Counted from the first letter of the stretch, positions 16,291-24,742 are shown. The stretch: DNA of 64,000 nt from Sharpea azabuensis DSM 18934 (GCF_000702165.1 NZ_JNKU01000005.1:1-64000), one strand, 5' to 3'. A program made the numbers and translations. Notes: generated by a model from the sequence alone, not told the origin.

Positions 16291-16972
16291 ACTTCATTTC
16301 ATTGTCATGATAATAGCCATAAGACACCTTGCCATTTGATGTTGTTGTATCGATTTTATAGGATTTGCATGATGAATGAAGCTGTTTGACATGTGTATAG
16401 TTCTTAAAACCTAATGCATTATCCGCATTAATACCACAACCAGCTAATATCTCTATTTGACTGCCAAAATGTTCTTCAAGTCTCTTAATAGTATTCTTTC
16501 CAGCAATCGCATTAGCTTCACCACCACTTGTCAGTATGCGATCCACATGTAGAGTGATAAGTTCAGCAATAGCTTTTTTCAAATCTGCTGTGCAATCAAA
16601 CGCTCTATGAAATACTGCTTCTTTGTGATATGAATGTATAATCTTTACAAATTCACTTGTCTTTTCCTTGTCAACAAGAAAGTCGTTTGTAAGAAAGCCA
16701 AAAGCAATACCATCAGCCCCATTTTCTAAAAAGTCTTTAGCCTCTGCTTTCATCTGAATAAATTCATTCTCATCATAACAGAACCCTGCTCCTCTAGGTC
16801 TAACCATACAAATAATTTTAAGATCTGTTTTTGCCTTTAGAAGCTTCAATGTACTTACTGTAGGTGAAAGGCCACCAAGATATAGAGCACTATTAAGCTC
16901 AATTCTTTTTGCACCGCCATAATATGCATTCATGCCATCTTCAAAACTTCCACAACAAACTTCAATCATCAT
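16238..16972 (-). CDS. cutC: CutC-family TIM-barrel protein
   Basis: A 244-residue CutC homologue: start MIEVCCGSFEDG, then GGAKRIELNSAL, ICMVRPRGAGFCY (about 54-66), GADGIAFGFL, FHRAFD and RILTSGGEANA. CutC was named for copper tolerance in E. coli, but its reaction is unknown and the fold is that of an enzyme. Here it overlaps the dipeptidase gene by ATGA, inside an operon for PTS sugar and amino-sugar-asparagine use. The context suggests an enzymatic step on a sugar or amino sugar rather than copper handling. That is inference. Confidence 0.9.
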   Translation of the reverse strand: MMIEVCCGSFEDGMNAYYGGAKRIELNSALYLGGLSPTVSTLKLLKAKTDLKIICMVRPRGAGFCYDENEFIQMKAEAKDFLENGADGIAFGFLTNDFLVDKEKTSEFVKIIHSYHKEAVFHRAFDCTADLKKAIAELITLHVDRILTSGGEANAIAGKNTIKRLEEHFGSQIEILAGCGINADNALGFKNYTHVKQLHSSCKSYKIDTTTSNGKVSYGYYHDNEMKYEVVNCDQVSKLIHNTQ

Positions 16973-18066
16973 AAATGTTCCTCCAGACCTAACCGATATA
17001 ATGTCAATGCATAGATTTTCGTAATCATAATGAGATCATCAATTTTCATCCATTCATTAGGATTGTGTCCAATCCCTTTTTGTCCAGGGAATGATGGACC
17101 AAAAGGTACAATATGAGGCATTAACTTTGCATAGGTTCCACCTGTTGTTGTCACTGGCGTACCGTCCAATCCCGTTACTGCTTCATATGATTCTTGCATA
17201 ATGGAAATCATTGGTGCATTGCGATTAAAATATACAGGATCATAGTTTCCTACAACATCAACTTCAAAACCTTTATTTTTCAATTTCTCTACAAGCTCAT
17301 TAGAAGTAATCCCATAAGGATAGCTTATCGCAAACTGAAATGTTTTGTCATCTATGATCTTGTAGTTTCTTGTTTCTAGCTTTCCAAATTCATCATTCTT
17401 ATAGTCAATCTCTAACTTAACACCACTATTATCACTATTAAGTATATAAGTATTCAAGAACTGATGAAGTGCTGGCGTATTTGCATATTTTACATTGACA
17501 CCAAGTCGTCCTCTTTCAGCATAGACAACCGGGAACTTACAATCAGGTGTAAAACCAGCTAAAGGTGGTTGCTTTTTTGAAAGATAGTATTTTAAGTCAT
17601 GAAAACCTGTCTCTTCATTACAGCCAAAAATAATTCTGATTTCTCTGTTGGGCTTATATCCAAGTTGCTTGAGTGCAAATAACGCATATAGACATGAAAG
17701 AATAGGTCCTTTATTATCAAGAATTCCTCTTGAATAAATAACGCCATCTTCTTCATAAGCTGAAAATGGATCATGCTTCCATCCTTCGCCAACAGGAACA
17801 ACATCAAGATGCCCTATTGCCGCAATATAACCATCTTTATTTTTAGGACCAAAAGAAGCATATCCAATATGGTTATCAATATTCACAGTCTCAAAACCAA
17901 GCTCTTCACATAGATTTAGTGTTTCTACAAGTGCTTTTCTTGTATTCTCTCCATAAGGTGCATCTTCAGTGGCTGTATCTTGAACAGATGGTATTCTCAC
18001 AATTCTTTTAATACCGTTGATAAGTTCTGGTACAATCTTGTCAACTTGATTCATTATTTTATCCAT
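16969..18066 (-). CDS. M20-family (Sapep/PepV-like) dipeptidase, short form
   Basis: Metallopeptidase of the Sapep/PepV group of family M20. Conserved metal and catalytic residues are visible: GHLDVVP (His near 84), GILDNKGP (Asp near 118), NEETG (Glu pair near 150), FTPDCKFPVVYAERG (Asp near 175) and GHNPNEWM near the C-terminus. At 365 residues it is about 100 shorter than PepV or Sapep (around 460-470); the missing part falls in the lid domain, which holds the substrate in PepV. Coupled to cutC by ATGA and adjacent to the glycosylasparaginase gene, it may trim peptides from Asn-linked GlcNAc. Confidence 0.85.
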   Translation of the reverse strand: MDKIMNQVDKIVPELINGIKRIVRIPSVQDTATEDAPYGENTRKALVETLNLCEELGFETVNIDNHIGYASFGPKNKDGYIAAIGHLDVVPVGEGWKHDPFSAYEEDGVIYSRGILDNKGPILSCLYALFALKQLGYKPNREIRIIFGCNEETGFHDLKYYLSKKQPPLAGFTPDCKFPVVYAERGRLGVNVKYANTPALHQFLNTYILNSDNSGVKLEIDYKNDEFGKLETRNYKIIDDKTFQFAISYPYGITSNELVEKLKNKGFEVDVVGNYDPVYFNRNAPMISIMQESYEAVTGLDGTPVTTTGGTYAKLMPHIVPFGPSFPGQKGIGHNPNEWMKIDDLIMITKIYALTLYRLGLEEHL

Positions 18067-19020
18067 TTACTTTTTCTCCAAAGGTGCTGTTCTACTTCTC
18101 ATATACTCATCCATCCATTGTTGACTTGCCACCTTAAAAACACAATGTCCATTCTCATGTTCAACAAGATAAACTGTTGGCTTTAATGAATCTGTTGCAA
18201 CAACGAAAGAAAAGCCTTCAATATTGGTTGCACAGCCCCATTCACCTTTATTATTCAAAGCAATAAGACTCATATCACCAGCTTTTCCTCTCTTTTTAAT
18301 AAGTAATGCATTGATATGAGATACTGCCTTTTCACACGCCTCTTGTGGATGCATACCTTCTTTCATCATTCTAACGATTTCATAAGACACACAGCCCTTC
18401 ATCACATCTTCGCCTAGCCCCGTAGCAGAGGCACCACCAATTTCAGAATCAACATAAAAACCAGAACCAGACACAGGAGAATCACCAACACGACCAGCAC
18501 GTTTCATAAATAAACCACTTGTCGATGTTGCCGCTGTCATCTTTTCCTGCTGATCAAGACATATCATACCAACCGTATCATGTCCTGAATAGGGCTTGAT
18601 TTCCATTTCAATTTCTTTTGAGCGATTGTGATAATGTATTTTTGCACGTTCTGTCAACATATTCTTTCTTTCAAAGCCATTCTTATGCGCATATTTTTCT
18701 GCACCTTCTCCAACTAAAAAATTATTGACAGGCTCATGGGATAACTTTCGTGCTATAAGCACTGGATTCGCAAAGTCTTTGATTGCGCCAACAGCTCCAA
18801 TAGATAATGTATTGCCATTCATATAAGCTGCATCAAGTTCAACTTCCATCTCCTCATTAGGCAGTCCTCCATATCCTACAGACTTGTAAAACGGAAAATC
18901 TTCTACTTCTTTAACTGCCCGTACTACTGCATCACCAGCATCACCTTTTTCCTTTAATATTTTGCTAGCTGAAGTAACACCTTCAAACGCCATTCTCCAT
19001 GTTGCGATAATGCCCCACAT
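18067..19020 (-). CDS. Glycosylasparaginase (N4-(beta-N-acetylglucosaminyl)-L-asparaginase)
   Basis: Ntn-hydrolase that cleaves the amide between GlcNAc and asparagine. The proenzyme cuts itself before Thr149 in the motif GHDTVGM; after cleavage this Thr is the nucleophile. The substrate pocket RVGDSPVSGSGFYVD (about 170-185) and GGASATGLGED follow. The start at 19020 (MWGIIATW) has AGGAGG eight bases upstream. No signal peptide is seen, so the enzyme acts inside the cell on imported substrate. It lies after a complete lactose-family PTS and before a dipeptidase gene, suggesting use of GlcNAc-Asn or glycopeptides. Confidence 0.9.
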   Translation of the reverse strand: MWGIIATWRMAFEGVTSASKILKEKGDAGDAVVRAVKEVEDFPFYKSVGYGGLPNEEMEVELDAAYMNGNTLSIGAVGAIKDFANPVLIARKLSHEPVNNFLVGEGAEKYAHKNGFERKNMLTERAKIHYHNRSKEIEMEIKPYSGHDTVGMICLDQQEKMTAATSTSGLFMKRAGRVGDSPVSGSGFYVDSEIGGASATGLGEDVMKGCVSYEIVRMMKEGMHPQEACEKAVSHINALLIKKRGKAGDMSLIALNNKGEWGCATNIEGFSFVVATDSLKPTVYLVEHENGHCVFKVASQQWMDEYMRSRTAPLEKK

Positions 19021-19041
19021 ATTCATTTCCTCCTTCAATAG

Positions 19042-19073
19042 AAAAGTGCGCTGATAAGTTCAAACGCACTTTT
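19042..19073 (-). terminator. Intercistronic hairpin/attenuator between EIIC and glycosylasparaginase
   Basis: Minus-strand AAAAGTGCG (19073-19065) pairs perfectly with CGCACTTTT (19050-19042) over a 14-base loop, then continues UUUUC. It probably ends part of the PTS transcripts, so that transporter genes are expressed more than the enzymes downstream. Confidence 0.65.
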
Positions 19074-19094
19074 AATGATTATTTACAATGATTA

Positions 19095-20462
19095 TTAAAG
19101 ATCATCAAAAGAAATGTTATCTAAATCAATTGAATCTTCTTCTTTTTGATTGCTTGCTTCAATTTCTTCTTTCGTATACTGCTTATCAATAACCTTGATA
19201 AATGGAAGATAAATAAATACACCCATAATAATAAGAAGCAACTGTAATACAGCACCAGCCCAGTTTGTCGCAAGGAAACCAGAAATGATTGGTGGTGTTG
19301 TCCAAGGAATAGCAATACCAGAGCATACTGGAACAATCTTAGCAGCCATAGCTAGATAAGATATGATGATATTAAGAGTTGGAACTAAGATAAATGGAAT
19401 AATGAGCGTTGGGTTAAGGACAATTGGAATACCAAATACAATTGGTTCATTGATACCAAAAATACCTGGGATTAGTGCTAGTTTTCCTAATTCAGTAACA
19501 CGTTTAGACTTACAGAAAGCTAACATTGCAATAATTAATGAAATTGTTGATCCACAGCCACCAAATGTCGCAAAGAGATCCTGGAATTGCTGATTGATAA
19601 TATGCGCACTACCAATGCCTTTAGTGAAATATGCAATGTTTTCAGCAGATAATGTCTGCAAAATAGGATTGAATACAGCACCAACAACTGAACCACCATT
19701 GATTCCAAAGAACCAGAAGATATGCAAGAAGATATACGCTGTGACCATAGCTCCCAATGTATCACCTAAGTTAAGAAGTGGCGTCTGTAAGAATGTAAAG
19801 ATAATAGTAAATGCATCTGTTCCTAAGAAACCAAGTAACAAATTAATTAAGAAGAAGAATGTCATAACAAGTGTTGCTGGAATCAAGGCAGAGAAAGATT
19901 GCACAACTGTTGGTGGAACACCCTTAGGCATCTTAATTGTCCAACCTTTTTTCTCAACATAGGAATAGATATGAACTGATAGGAATGCAACAATAATTCC
20001 TAAGAAAATACCTTTTGCACCAACCCATCCAGTAGGAATACCAGATAACTTTACTGAAACCTGCTTTTTACCGATTGTTGCAGTCCCTTCAACAACATAT
20101 GGCATAAGCAAGAACCATGACATTAATGCTGTTGCTGAAGCGAAGAGTTTATCCGTCTTCATTTCTCTTGCAAAAGAATAAGCAATCCCCATAACCGCAA
20201 AGATAGCCATGATAGAGAATGTTGCAGCAGATGGTTTTTCCAACAATGCGCCAAGCGTTAAGCCTGTTGTTTTATTGACAACAATACTACCAATCCAATT
20301 TGTCCATGCAGGAATTGGGAAGTTCGCAATCAATAAGAAAATAGAACCTGCAATAAGTAAAGGCGTAGACAATAAGAAACCATCACGTACCGAAACTAAA
20401 TACTTATTTCTCCCAATAGCTTCAGCTAATGGCATCAAATACTTTTCAATTTTTTCAGTCAT
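19095..20462 (-). CDS. PTS EIIC, lactose/cellobiose family
   Basis: Membrane permease of 455 residues with about ten helices. Family stretches are SVRDGFLLSTPLLIAGSIFLLI near the start and GINEPIVFGIPIVLNPTLIIPF near residue 335. It is encoded after EIIB and EIIA of the same family, giving a full enzyme II. The acidic C-terminal tail (about 30 residues) is soluble. Lactose-family PTS proteins mostly carry beta-glucosides, chitobiose or other disaccharides; here the linked glycosylasparaginase points to a GlcNAc-containing conjugate. Confidence 0.9.
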   Translation of the reverse strand: MTEKIEKYLMPLAEAIGRNKYLVSVRDGFLLSTPLLIAGSIFLLIANFPIPAWTNWIGSIVVNKTTGLTLGALLEKPSAATFSIMAIFAVMGIAYSFAREMKTDKLFASATALMSWFLLMPYVVEGTATIGKKQVSVKLSGIPTGWVGAKGIFLGIIVAFLSVHIYSYVEKKGWTIKMPKGVPPTVVQSFSALIPATLVMTFFFLINLLLGFLGTDAFTIIFTFLQTPLLNLGDTLGAMVTAYIFLHIFWFFGINGGSVVGAVFNPILQTLSAENIAYFTKGIGSAHIINQQFQDLFATFGGCGSTISLIIAMLAFCKSKRVTELGKLALIPGIFGINEPIVFGIPIVLNPTLIIPFILVPTLNIIISYLAMAAKIVPVCSGIAIPWTTPPIISGFLATNWAGAVLQLLLIIMGVFIYLPFIKVIDKQYTKEEIEASNQKEEDSIDLDNISFDDL

Positions 20463-20499
20463 TCAACTCATCTCCCTTATATATATTTCGACATTAATA

Positions 20500-20826
20500 T
20501 TATTTACTGTTTTTCTTAATCAATAATATTGCTTTCTTGAGAACACGTTCACCGTTCATCATGCCATAGTCATCTTGATCAATTACAGCAAAGGGAATAC
20601 CCTCGTTGCCATATTTTTTTACAGTTTCATCATACATATACTGTACTTGGGGGCCAAGAAGTATGCAGTCTGGTTTGTCACTTTCAATAATTCTTCCCAT
20701 TTTTTCAATCGGATGGGCTGCCACTTTGATAGGAAGCTTATGTTCATTGGCAACATCTTGCATAGCTGACGCTAACATACTTGTTGACATACCTGCACTA
20801 CAAAACAGATAAACCTTTTTCATCAT
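20500..20826 (-). CDS. PTS EIIB, lactose/cellobiose family
   Basis: Cytoplasmic phosphotransfer protein of 108 residues. The phosphorylated cysteine is Cys9 in YLFCSAGMSTS, the P-loop of CelB-type EIIB. It receives phosphate from EIIA (His76) and passes it to the sugar at EIIC. The gene overlaps the end of the EIIA gene by 29 bases and has its own AGGAGG. Confidence 0.95.
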   Translation of the reverse strand: MMKKVYLFCSAGMSTSMLASAMQDVANEHKLPIKVAAHPIEKMGRIIESDKPDCILLGPQVQYMYDETVKKYGNEGIPFAVIDQDDYGMMNGERVLKKAILLIKKNSK

Positions 20827-21154
20827 TCAAATCCTCCTTTTTTAATTCATTCATTTGTTTGTACATTTTTATCATTTGGAGTGCCATAATTTTAATTGTT
20901 TCGGCTGATAAAAGCTGATCCTCAGCATGCATAAGTAAAATTGTAGGTATCGTCCTATTTCCTTTAGCTTCCTCAGTAATAAGCTTGGCATGTACTTCAT
21001 GTCCTTTATTAAACTCATTATCACCATCAACAATGAAACGCTCTGCTTTTTCAAAATCACCTTCTTCAGCTTTTTTCACAGCTTCAAGATATTTCGACTT
21101 CGCAACTCCAACAAACGAAATAATCCTAAAGCTTATTAAATCCAAATTCTCCAT
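20798..21154 (-). CDS. PTS EIIA, lactose/cellobiose family
   Basis: Phosphocarrier of 118 residues, all-helical LacA/CelC type, forming trimers in the family. The start is at 21154 (MENLDLISF) after GGAGGAG, not at the earlier in-frame ATG. The active histidine is His76 in LLMHAEDQL. Its own weak promoter and an inverted repeat lie upstream, after the RDD gene. Confidence 0.95.
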   Translation of the reverse strand: MENLDLISFRIISFVGVAKSKYLEAVKKAEEGDFEKAERFIVDGDNEFNKGHEVHAKLITEEAKGNRTIPTILLMHAEDQLLSAETIKIMALQMIKMYKQMNELKKEDLNDEKGLSVL

Positions 21155-21175
21155 ATGTCTCCTCCAACTACATTC

Positions 21176-21239
21176 AGTATATCTCTTAAATTTCACTACA
21201 TTTCACAAATACTTTTCCTAATAAATTCATACTTAGGAA
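21176..21239 (-). promoter_or_regulatory. Candidate activator site and promoter for the PTS genes
   Basis: An inverted repeat TTCCTAA-N11-TTAGGAA (21215-21239) lies about 55 bases upstream of the probable start of transcription set by TATACT (21181-21176). No good -35 element is visible, which fits an activator-dependent promoter. A related repeat occurs in the leader of the PRD regulator gene (23724-23740). Confidence 0.5.
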
Positions 21240-21240
21240 A

Positions 21241-21774
21241 TTACACTCTTACAACGATTGTATGGGCGATACGGTCATGTAAAGACTGTGCATTTTTACT
21301 CAATACAACAAGTAATGCACTTACAATTGTAATAACCCAGAAAATAGTAACAACAGCTCTAACAACCTGAATATGTGTTAGTAAAGTAAATAACTGTTGT
21401 AAAATAGTAGAAATATTGTACATTCTCTCTTCAAAAAGCATGATGACTAGCACTTCTCTAATAAGCATTGTCTTAAGATTTATATCATCATTATTATTTC
21501 CAACAATCTTTAAATGCAGAATATGTTTTCCTAGTGTTTGTCCTTTCCATATCCATGTAGGCACAACAACAAAATAGAATAGTCCACAGATCATACTCAA
21601 AATGCCAGCAATAACACCATAAGATTCAGGAAATTTCAATAAATTCAAATTATTCGCTGTGCCAAATAGCTTTTGTGAAAAAAGACCTATAGGAAATGAT
21701 ACAACCAAGGCTCCTACATACCAGTCAACTAAATATGCGATAAACCTTCTCATCAACACCTTTCTATCATTCAT
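21241..21774 (-). CDS. RDD-family membrane protein
   Basis: A 177-residue membrane protein with about four helices and the family signature RRFIAYLVDW near the N-terminus, GQTLGKHILHLKIV in the middle and SLHDRIAHTIVV at the end. RDD proteins have varied or unknown roles; some act in ion exchange. The ATG abuts the regulator's stop codon (TAAATG), so it is translated together with the PRD regulator and may sit in the same control circuit. Confidence 0.85.
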   Translation of the reverse strand: MNDRKVLMRRFIAYLVDWYVGALVVSFPIGLFSQKLFGTANNLNLLKFPESYGVIAGILSMICGLFYFVVVPTWIWKGQTLGKHILHLKIVGNNNDDINLKTMLIREVLVIMLFEERMYNISTILQQLFTLLTHIQVVRAVVTIFWVITIVSALLVVLSKNAQSLHDRIAHTIVVRV

Positions 21775-23664
21775 TTAAATATCCTCCTTTATATTTTTCA
21801 TGAGCTCGTCATAGGATTTTGTTGAGAACAGTTTTGAAATCATTTCTGGATTTGTCACAATATGGGTCAGCCACTCAAAGAATATGCGAATAAGTTCACT
21901 ATCATCATTATTAATGCCCATAAGTATGACAAGTCCTACCTCAAATTGTCCCCATTGAATAGGATGCTTCAATGTCATCAAGGAAATATATTGCTTTGTC
22001 GTTTTTACAGTTAATGAATGTGGAACCGCAAAACCTTGGACAAAAGATGTTGAAGAAATGTTTTCTCTTTTAAGAACATCTTGTTCATATCCCTCTGGTG
22101 CGATACCTTTTTTCACTAGCTCATTACATAAATACGCAATACATTCTTCCTTTGTTTGAAAATCATAGCCAAAATAACAATAATCTTTTCTGATTACTCT
22201 CTTAAGAAGGGCAATAAATTCTTTTTGATTCTTTTGTCTCTCAAGAGTATCCAGTGTTCTCATAATCATACTTTCATCTTCATAGTCAAAAAACAGCTTG
22301 ATTTCAACAATAGGGGCCTTTAGCTTTGTATTGATGGGAATGGTAGAAATAATAAGATCAGGCGATAATAGATTAATCTTCACTTCATCAACGAGCTTAA
22401 AATTATCAACAATATCAATACGATCATCAAAATGCTTTTTAATTTTCTCTAAGCATGCATTTGCAAGAACGACATTATGGGGAATGATTGTAATAACCCG
22501 ATATTTATCATTGGTTATCTTTCTTTCATATGCCGCTCCAAGATGGAGTGCTATAAGTGCAATTTCATTCTCATCAACCGATTTATTTATCCTCTCAGCA
22601 ATGATTTCAGTTGCATTTACTGCCATATCAAATACTAAAGGGTATTTTTTCTTCACTTCTTTAAGATAGAGATTACTTACTTTTGTACACGTATTTACAC
22701 GAGATATAAGAGAGAGCACATGGGAAGTCAAACCACTCACAAGCTCATTGTCCCCCGTAAAATCAATATCATAGATATTATTTATGTGATTAATGATTTC
22801 ATTTACAATTTCCTGCACATTAATATTTTCATTACTCTTTATGCAATCATAGCTCTTCCCTCTTAGCAGATAAGAAAACCAAATAACTTCATCTTCGACA
22901 TAAGGAATTCTTAAATTTGCAGATACATTCTTGAAGAAATGCTTGCTGACATTATATTCAAGATCCATATCGCTGCTAATAGGTTTGACATTGGATATAA
23001 AAGCCGAATCCCTGATCCGTTCAATAGCTATTCCTGCATGTAGCAAAGTCATCACATATGTATCTTCTCTAAGATGATAATCAAACATATGACAAACCCT
23101 ATCGAAGATTCTCGAAACTTCAAGAATATCAAAATCGTCCCAAAGCTTGCCCAATGCCGTCAGGTTCATGAAATTACCTTTAATTTCTTGATCAAGAAGA
23201 ATCTTGTAAAGAATCCTTTTCTCATACTCATCTCCAGCTAACGAAATACTATGATCAGATTTCACAAGCTTTAGCGTCTCAAAGCTTTCTAACTTATTTC
23301 TAATCTTCTTAAGATCATTATCAATCGATGATTCACTGACATACATCTTACTTTCTAGTTCAATTAAGGAAATACTCTTTGTTAAAAGCATTTGTTTGGC
23401 AATCCAGACACATCTATTCTCCGGTGTATATGATTCAATTTGACTTTCATCAACCTTATTTAAAAGCAAAACATCAGAATTAATCTCATAACCGTATCTT
23501 TTGTTGGAAAGGATAAGAGTATTATCACTCATCTCATTGATTTTACTAATATCTGAACGAATAGTACGATCACTTACATTCAACATTCTAGATAAATCAG
23601 AGCCTGTTACCCAAGACCCATTGTCCTGTAGTATTTCTACTATATTACGCTGTCTCTCATTCAT
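21775..23664 (-). CDS. PRD-containing transcription activator (MtlR/LicR type)
   Basis: PTS-controlled regulator of 629 residues: N-terminal helix-turn-helix domain (about 1-65, with LSRMLNVSDRTIRSDISKI) and a second HTH-like region (about 90-150), two PRD domains (roughly 175-285 and 295-390, conserved histidines in LLHAGIAIERI and IALHLGAAYERK), an EIIB-like segment (about 400-480) and a C-terminal EIIA-like domain with the phospho-histidine His549 in GFAVPHSL. Such proteins bind DNA and activate PTS genes when inducing sugar drains phosphate. It heads the operon of RDD, EIIA, EIIB, EIIC and the asparaginase. Confidence 0.9.
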   Translation of the reverse strand: MNERQRNIVEILQDNGSWVTGSDLSRMLNVSDRTIRSDISKINEMSDNTLILSNKRYGYEINSDVLLLNKVDESQIESYTPENRCVWIAKQMLLTKSISLIELESKMYVSESSIDNDLKKIRNKLESFETLKLVKSDHSISLAGDEYEKRILYKILLDQEIKGNFMNLTALGKLWDDFDILEVSRIFDRVCHMFDYHLREDTYVMTLLHAGIAIERIRDSAFISNVKPISSDMDLEYNVSKHFFKNVSANLRIPYVEDEVIWFSYLLRGKSYDCIKSNENINVQEIVNEIINHINNIYDIDFTGDNELVSGLTSHVLSLISRVNTCTKVSNLYLKEVKKKYPLVFDMAVNATEIIAERINKSVDENEIALIALHLGAAYERKITNDKYRVITIIPHNVVLANACLEKIKKHFDDRIDIVDNFKLVDEVKINLLSPDLIISTIPINTKLKAPIVEIKLFFDYEDESMIMRTLDTLERQKNQKEFIALLKRVIRKDYCYFGYDFQTKEECIAYLCNELVKKGIAPEGYEQDVLKRENISSTSFVQGFAVPHSLTVKTTKQYISLMTLKHPIQWGQFEVGLVILMGINNDDSELIRIFFEWLTHIVTNPEMISKLFSTKSYDELMKNIKEDI

Positions 23665-24038
23665 AATGCTTGCCTCCTATTAATAGTTTACAAAAGAATG
23701 AATACTTATTTTTATAAATCCATTTCCTATCACTTAGGAACTCTATTCTCATTATAGTCTTATAGATATTGTTATAAAATATTATATCTTCATTTAATAT
23801 ATGTATGCACAAAAATACTGTGAGAAAATTCAACTCACAGTCATTTCGTCATATTGGAATATAATCCGAGAAATACAAGCAATTTAGATAATTCATATAA
23901 ACAACATTCTTATTCACAAGTTAAATATTACTCTCTATTCATCCTACAGCACTATCTACCGAATTATACCAAACATGTTATTTTTATTGCTTTGCTTTAG
24001 CGTACTTTCTAAAATAAAAATAGAGAGGGGGCCTTTTT
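23665..24038. promoter_or_regulatory. Divergent control region of the PRD regulator and the 216-aa lipoprotein
   Basis: No gene seen. On the minus strand TATAAT occurs at 23756-23751 without a clear -35 element, followed by an inverted repeat TTCCTA-N5-TAGGAA (23724-23740) just after the expected transcription start. Further upstream a 7-bp stem CTGTGAG/CTCACAG (23818-23840) is followed on the minus strand by a U-rich run and could act as a terminator. The plus-strand lipoprotein gene has GAGAGGGGG before its ATG. Confidence 0.5.
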
Positions 24039-24689
24039 ATGAAGAAGTTTCTATGTTTGATTCTATCATTGATATTAGTAGGTTGTAGTCAAACTGGTTC
24101 ACTTGATACACGAGAGCTTAAAATAGGCAGCCATGGTGCAAGCTATTATGATGGAATGTTGCGTTATGGTGTTGTTCTCAAGAATAGTAGCGAGGATGCT
24201 ATAAGCATGAAGCCTGCTATTAAGGTATCTGCGAAAGATGAAAAAGGTCGAGTGATTGCTTCAGCTACACATTATGCAAGCTATGTCTTACCTAATGATC
24301 ATACTTATTTTGGTGATAGTTTGAAATGTGCTAAGAAACCTGATCATGTTGACTTTGAGGTCAAGACAAGTCAATGGAAAGCGAAGAGTGATTTTAAACG
24401 TATTATTAAAACTGATTCTTTTAATGTTAATATGAAAGGTAAAGTTAATGATGATGAAGATAATAATCATTATCATGGTACAATTACGAGTAAGAGTCGT
24501 TATAATGCGAAAGATGTTGAGGTTGTATTGATATTCAAGAAGGATAAGAAGGTTGTCTTTGTTTCTAAGGTTGATGTTGGTAATCTGAGAGCTGATGAAA
24601 CAAAGGAATTCAATACCATTATGGATAGTCATTTTGAATATGATGCATTATCTTTCTATGGACAACTTAAGAATGTTGAAGAGGCCTAG
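24039..24689 (+). CDS. Putative lipoprotein of unknown function (216 aa)
   Basis: A typical signal peptide ends in a lipobox (LILVGC, Cys16), so the protein should be lipid-anchored outside the membrane. The mature part is beta-rich and has two similar halves: one around LRYGVVLKNSSEDAISMKP and one around HYHGTITSKSRYNAKDVEVVLIFKKD. This resembles FxLYD-type domains that occur in tandem, with phrases about conserved hydrophobic strands after a gap in residues. I do not recognise a named family. It is transcribed alone, with a terminator immediately after the stop. Confidence 0.75.
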   Translation: MKKFLCLILSLILVGCSQTGSLDTRELKIGSHGASYYDGMLRYGVVLKNSSEDAISMKPAIKVSAKDEKGRVIASATHYASYVLPNDHTYFGDSLKCAKKPDHVDFEVKTSQWKAKSDFKRIIKTDSFNVNMKGKVNDDEDNNHYHGTITSKSRYNAKDVEVVLIFKKDKKVVFVSKVDVGNLRADETKEFNTIMDSHFEYDALSFYGQLKNVEEA

Positions 24690-24706
24690 CAACGCTAGGT
24701 CTTTTG
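24685..24706 (+). terminator. Terminator of the lipoprotein gene
   Basis: Stem CCTAGC (24685-24690), loop AAC, stem GCTAGG (24694-24699), then TCTTTT. It overlaps the stop codon. Confidence 0.75.
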
Positions 24707-24719
24707 ACAAATCATCACC

Positions 24720-24742
24720 AAAAAAGGGAGACAACCTCTCCC
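24720..24742 (-). terminator. Terminator of the ABC operon 24742-27049
   Basis: Minus-strand stem GGGAGA (24742-24737), loop of five, TCTCCC (24731-24726), then six U residues. Confidence 0.9.

Noticed and set aside
21775-23664. BglG-type RNA antiterminator with a RAT site in the leader
   Set aside because: The N-terminus is a DNA-binding helix-turn-helix, not a CAT RNA-binding domain, so the hairpin at 23818-23840 is unlikely to be its RNA target.
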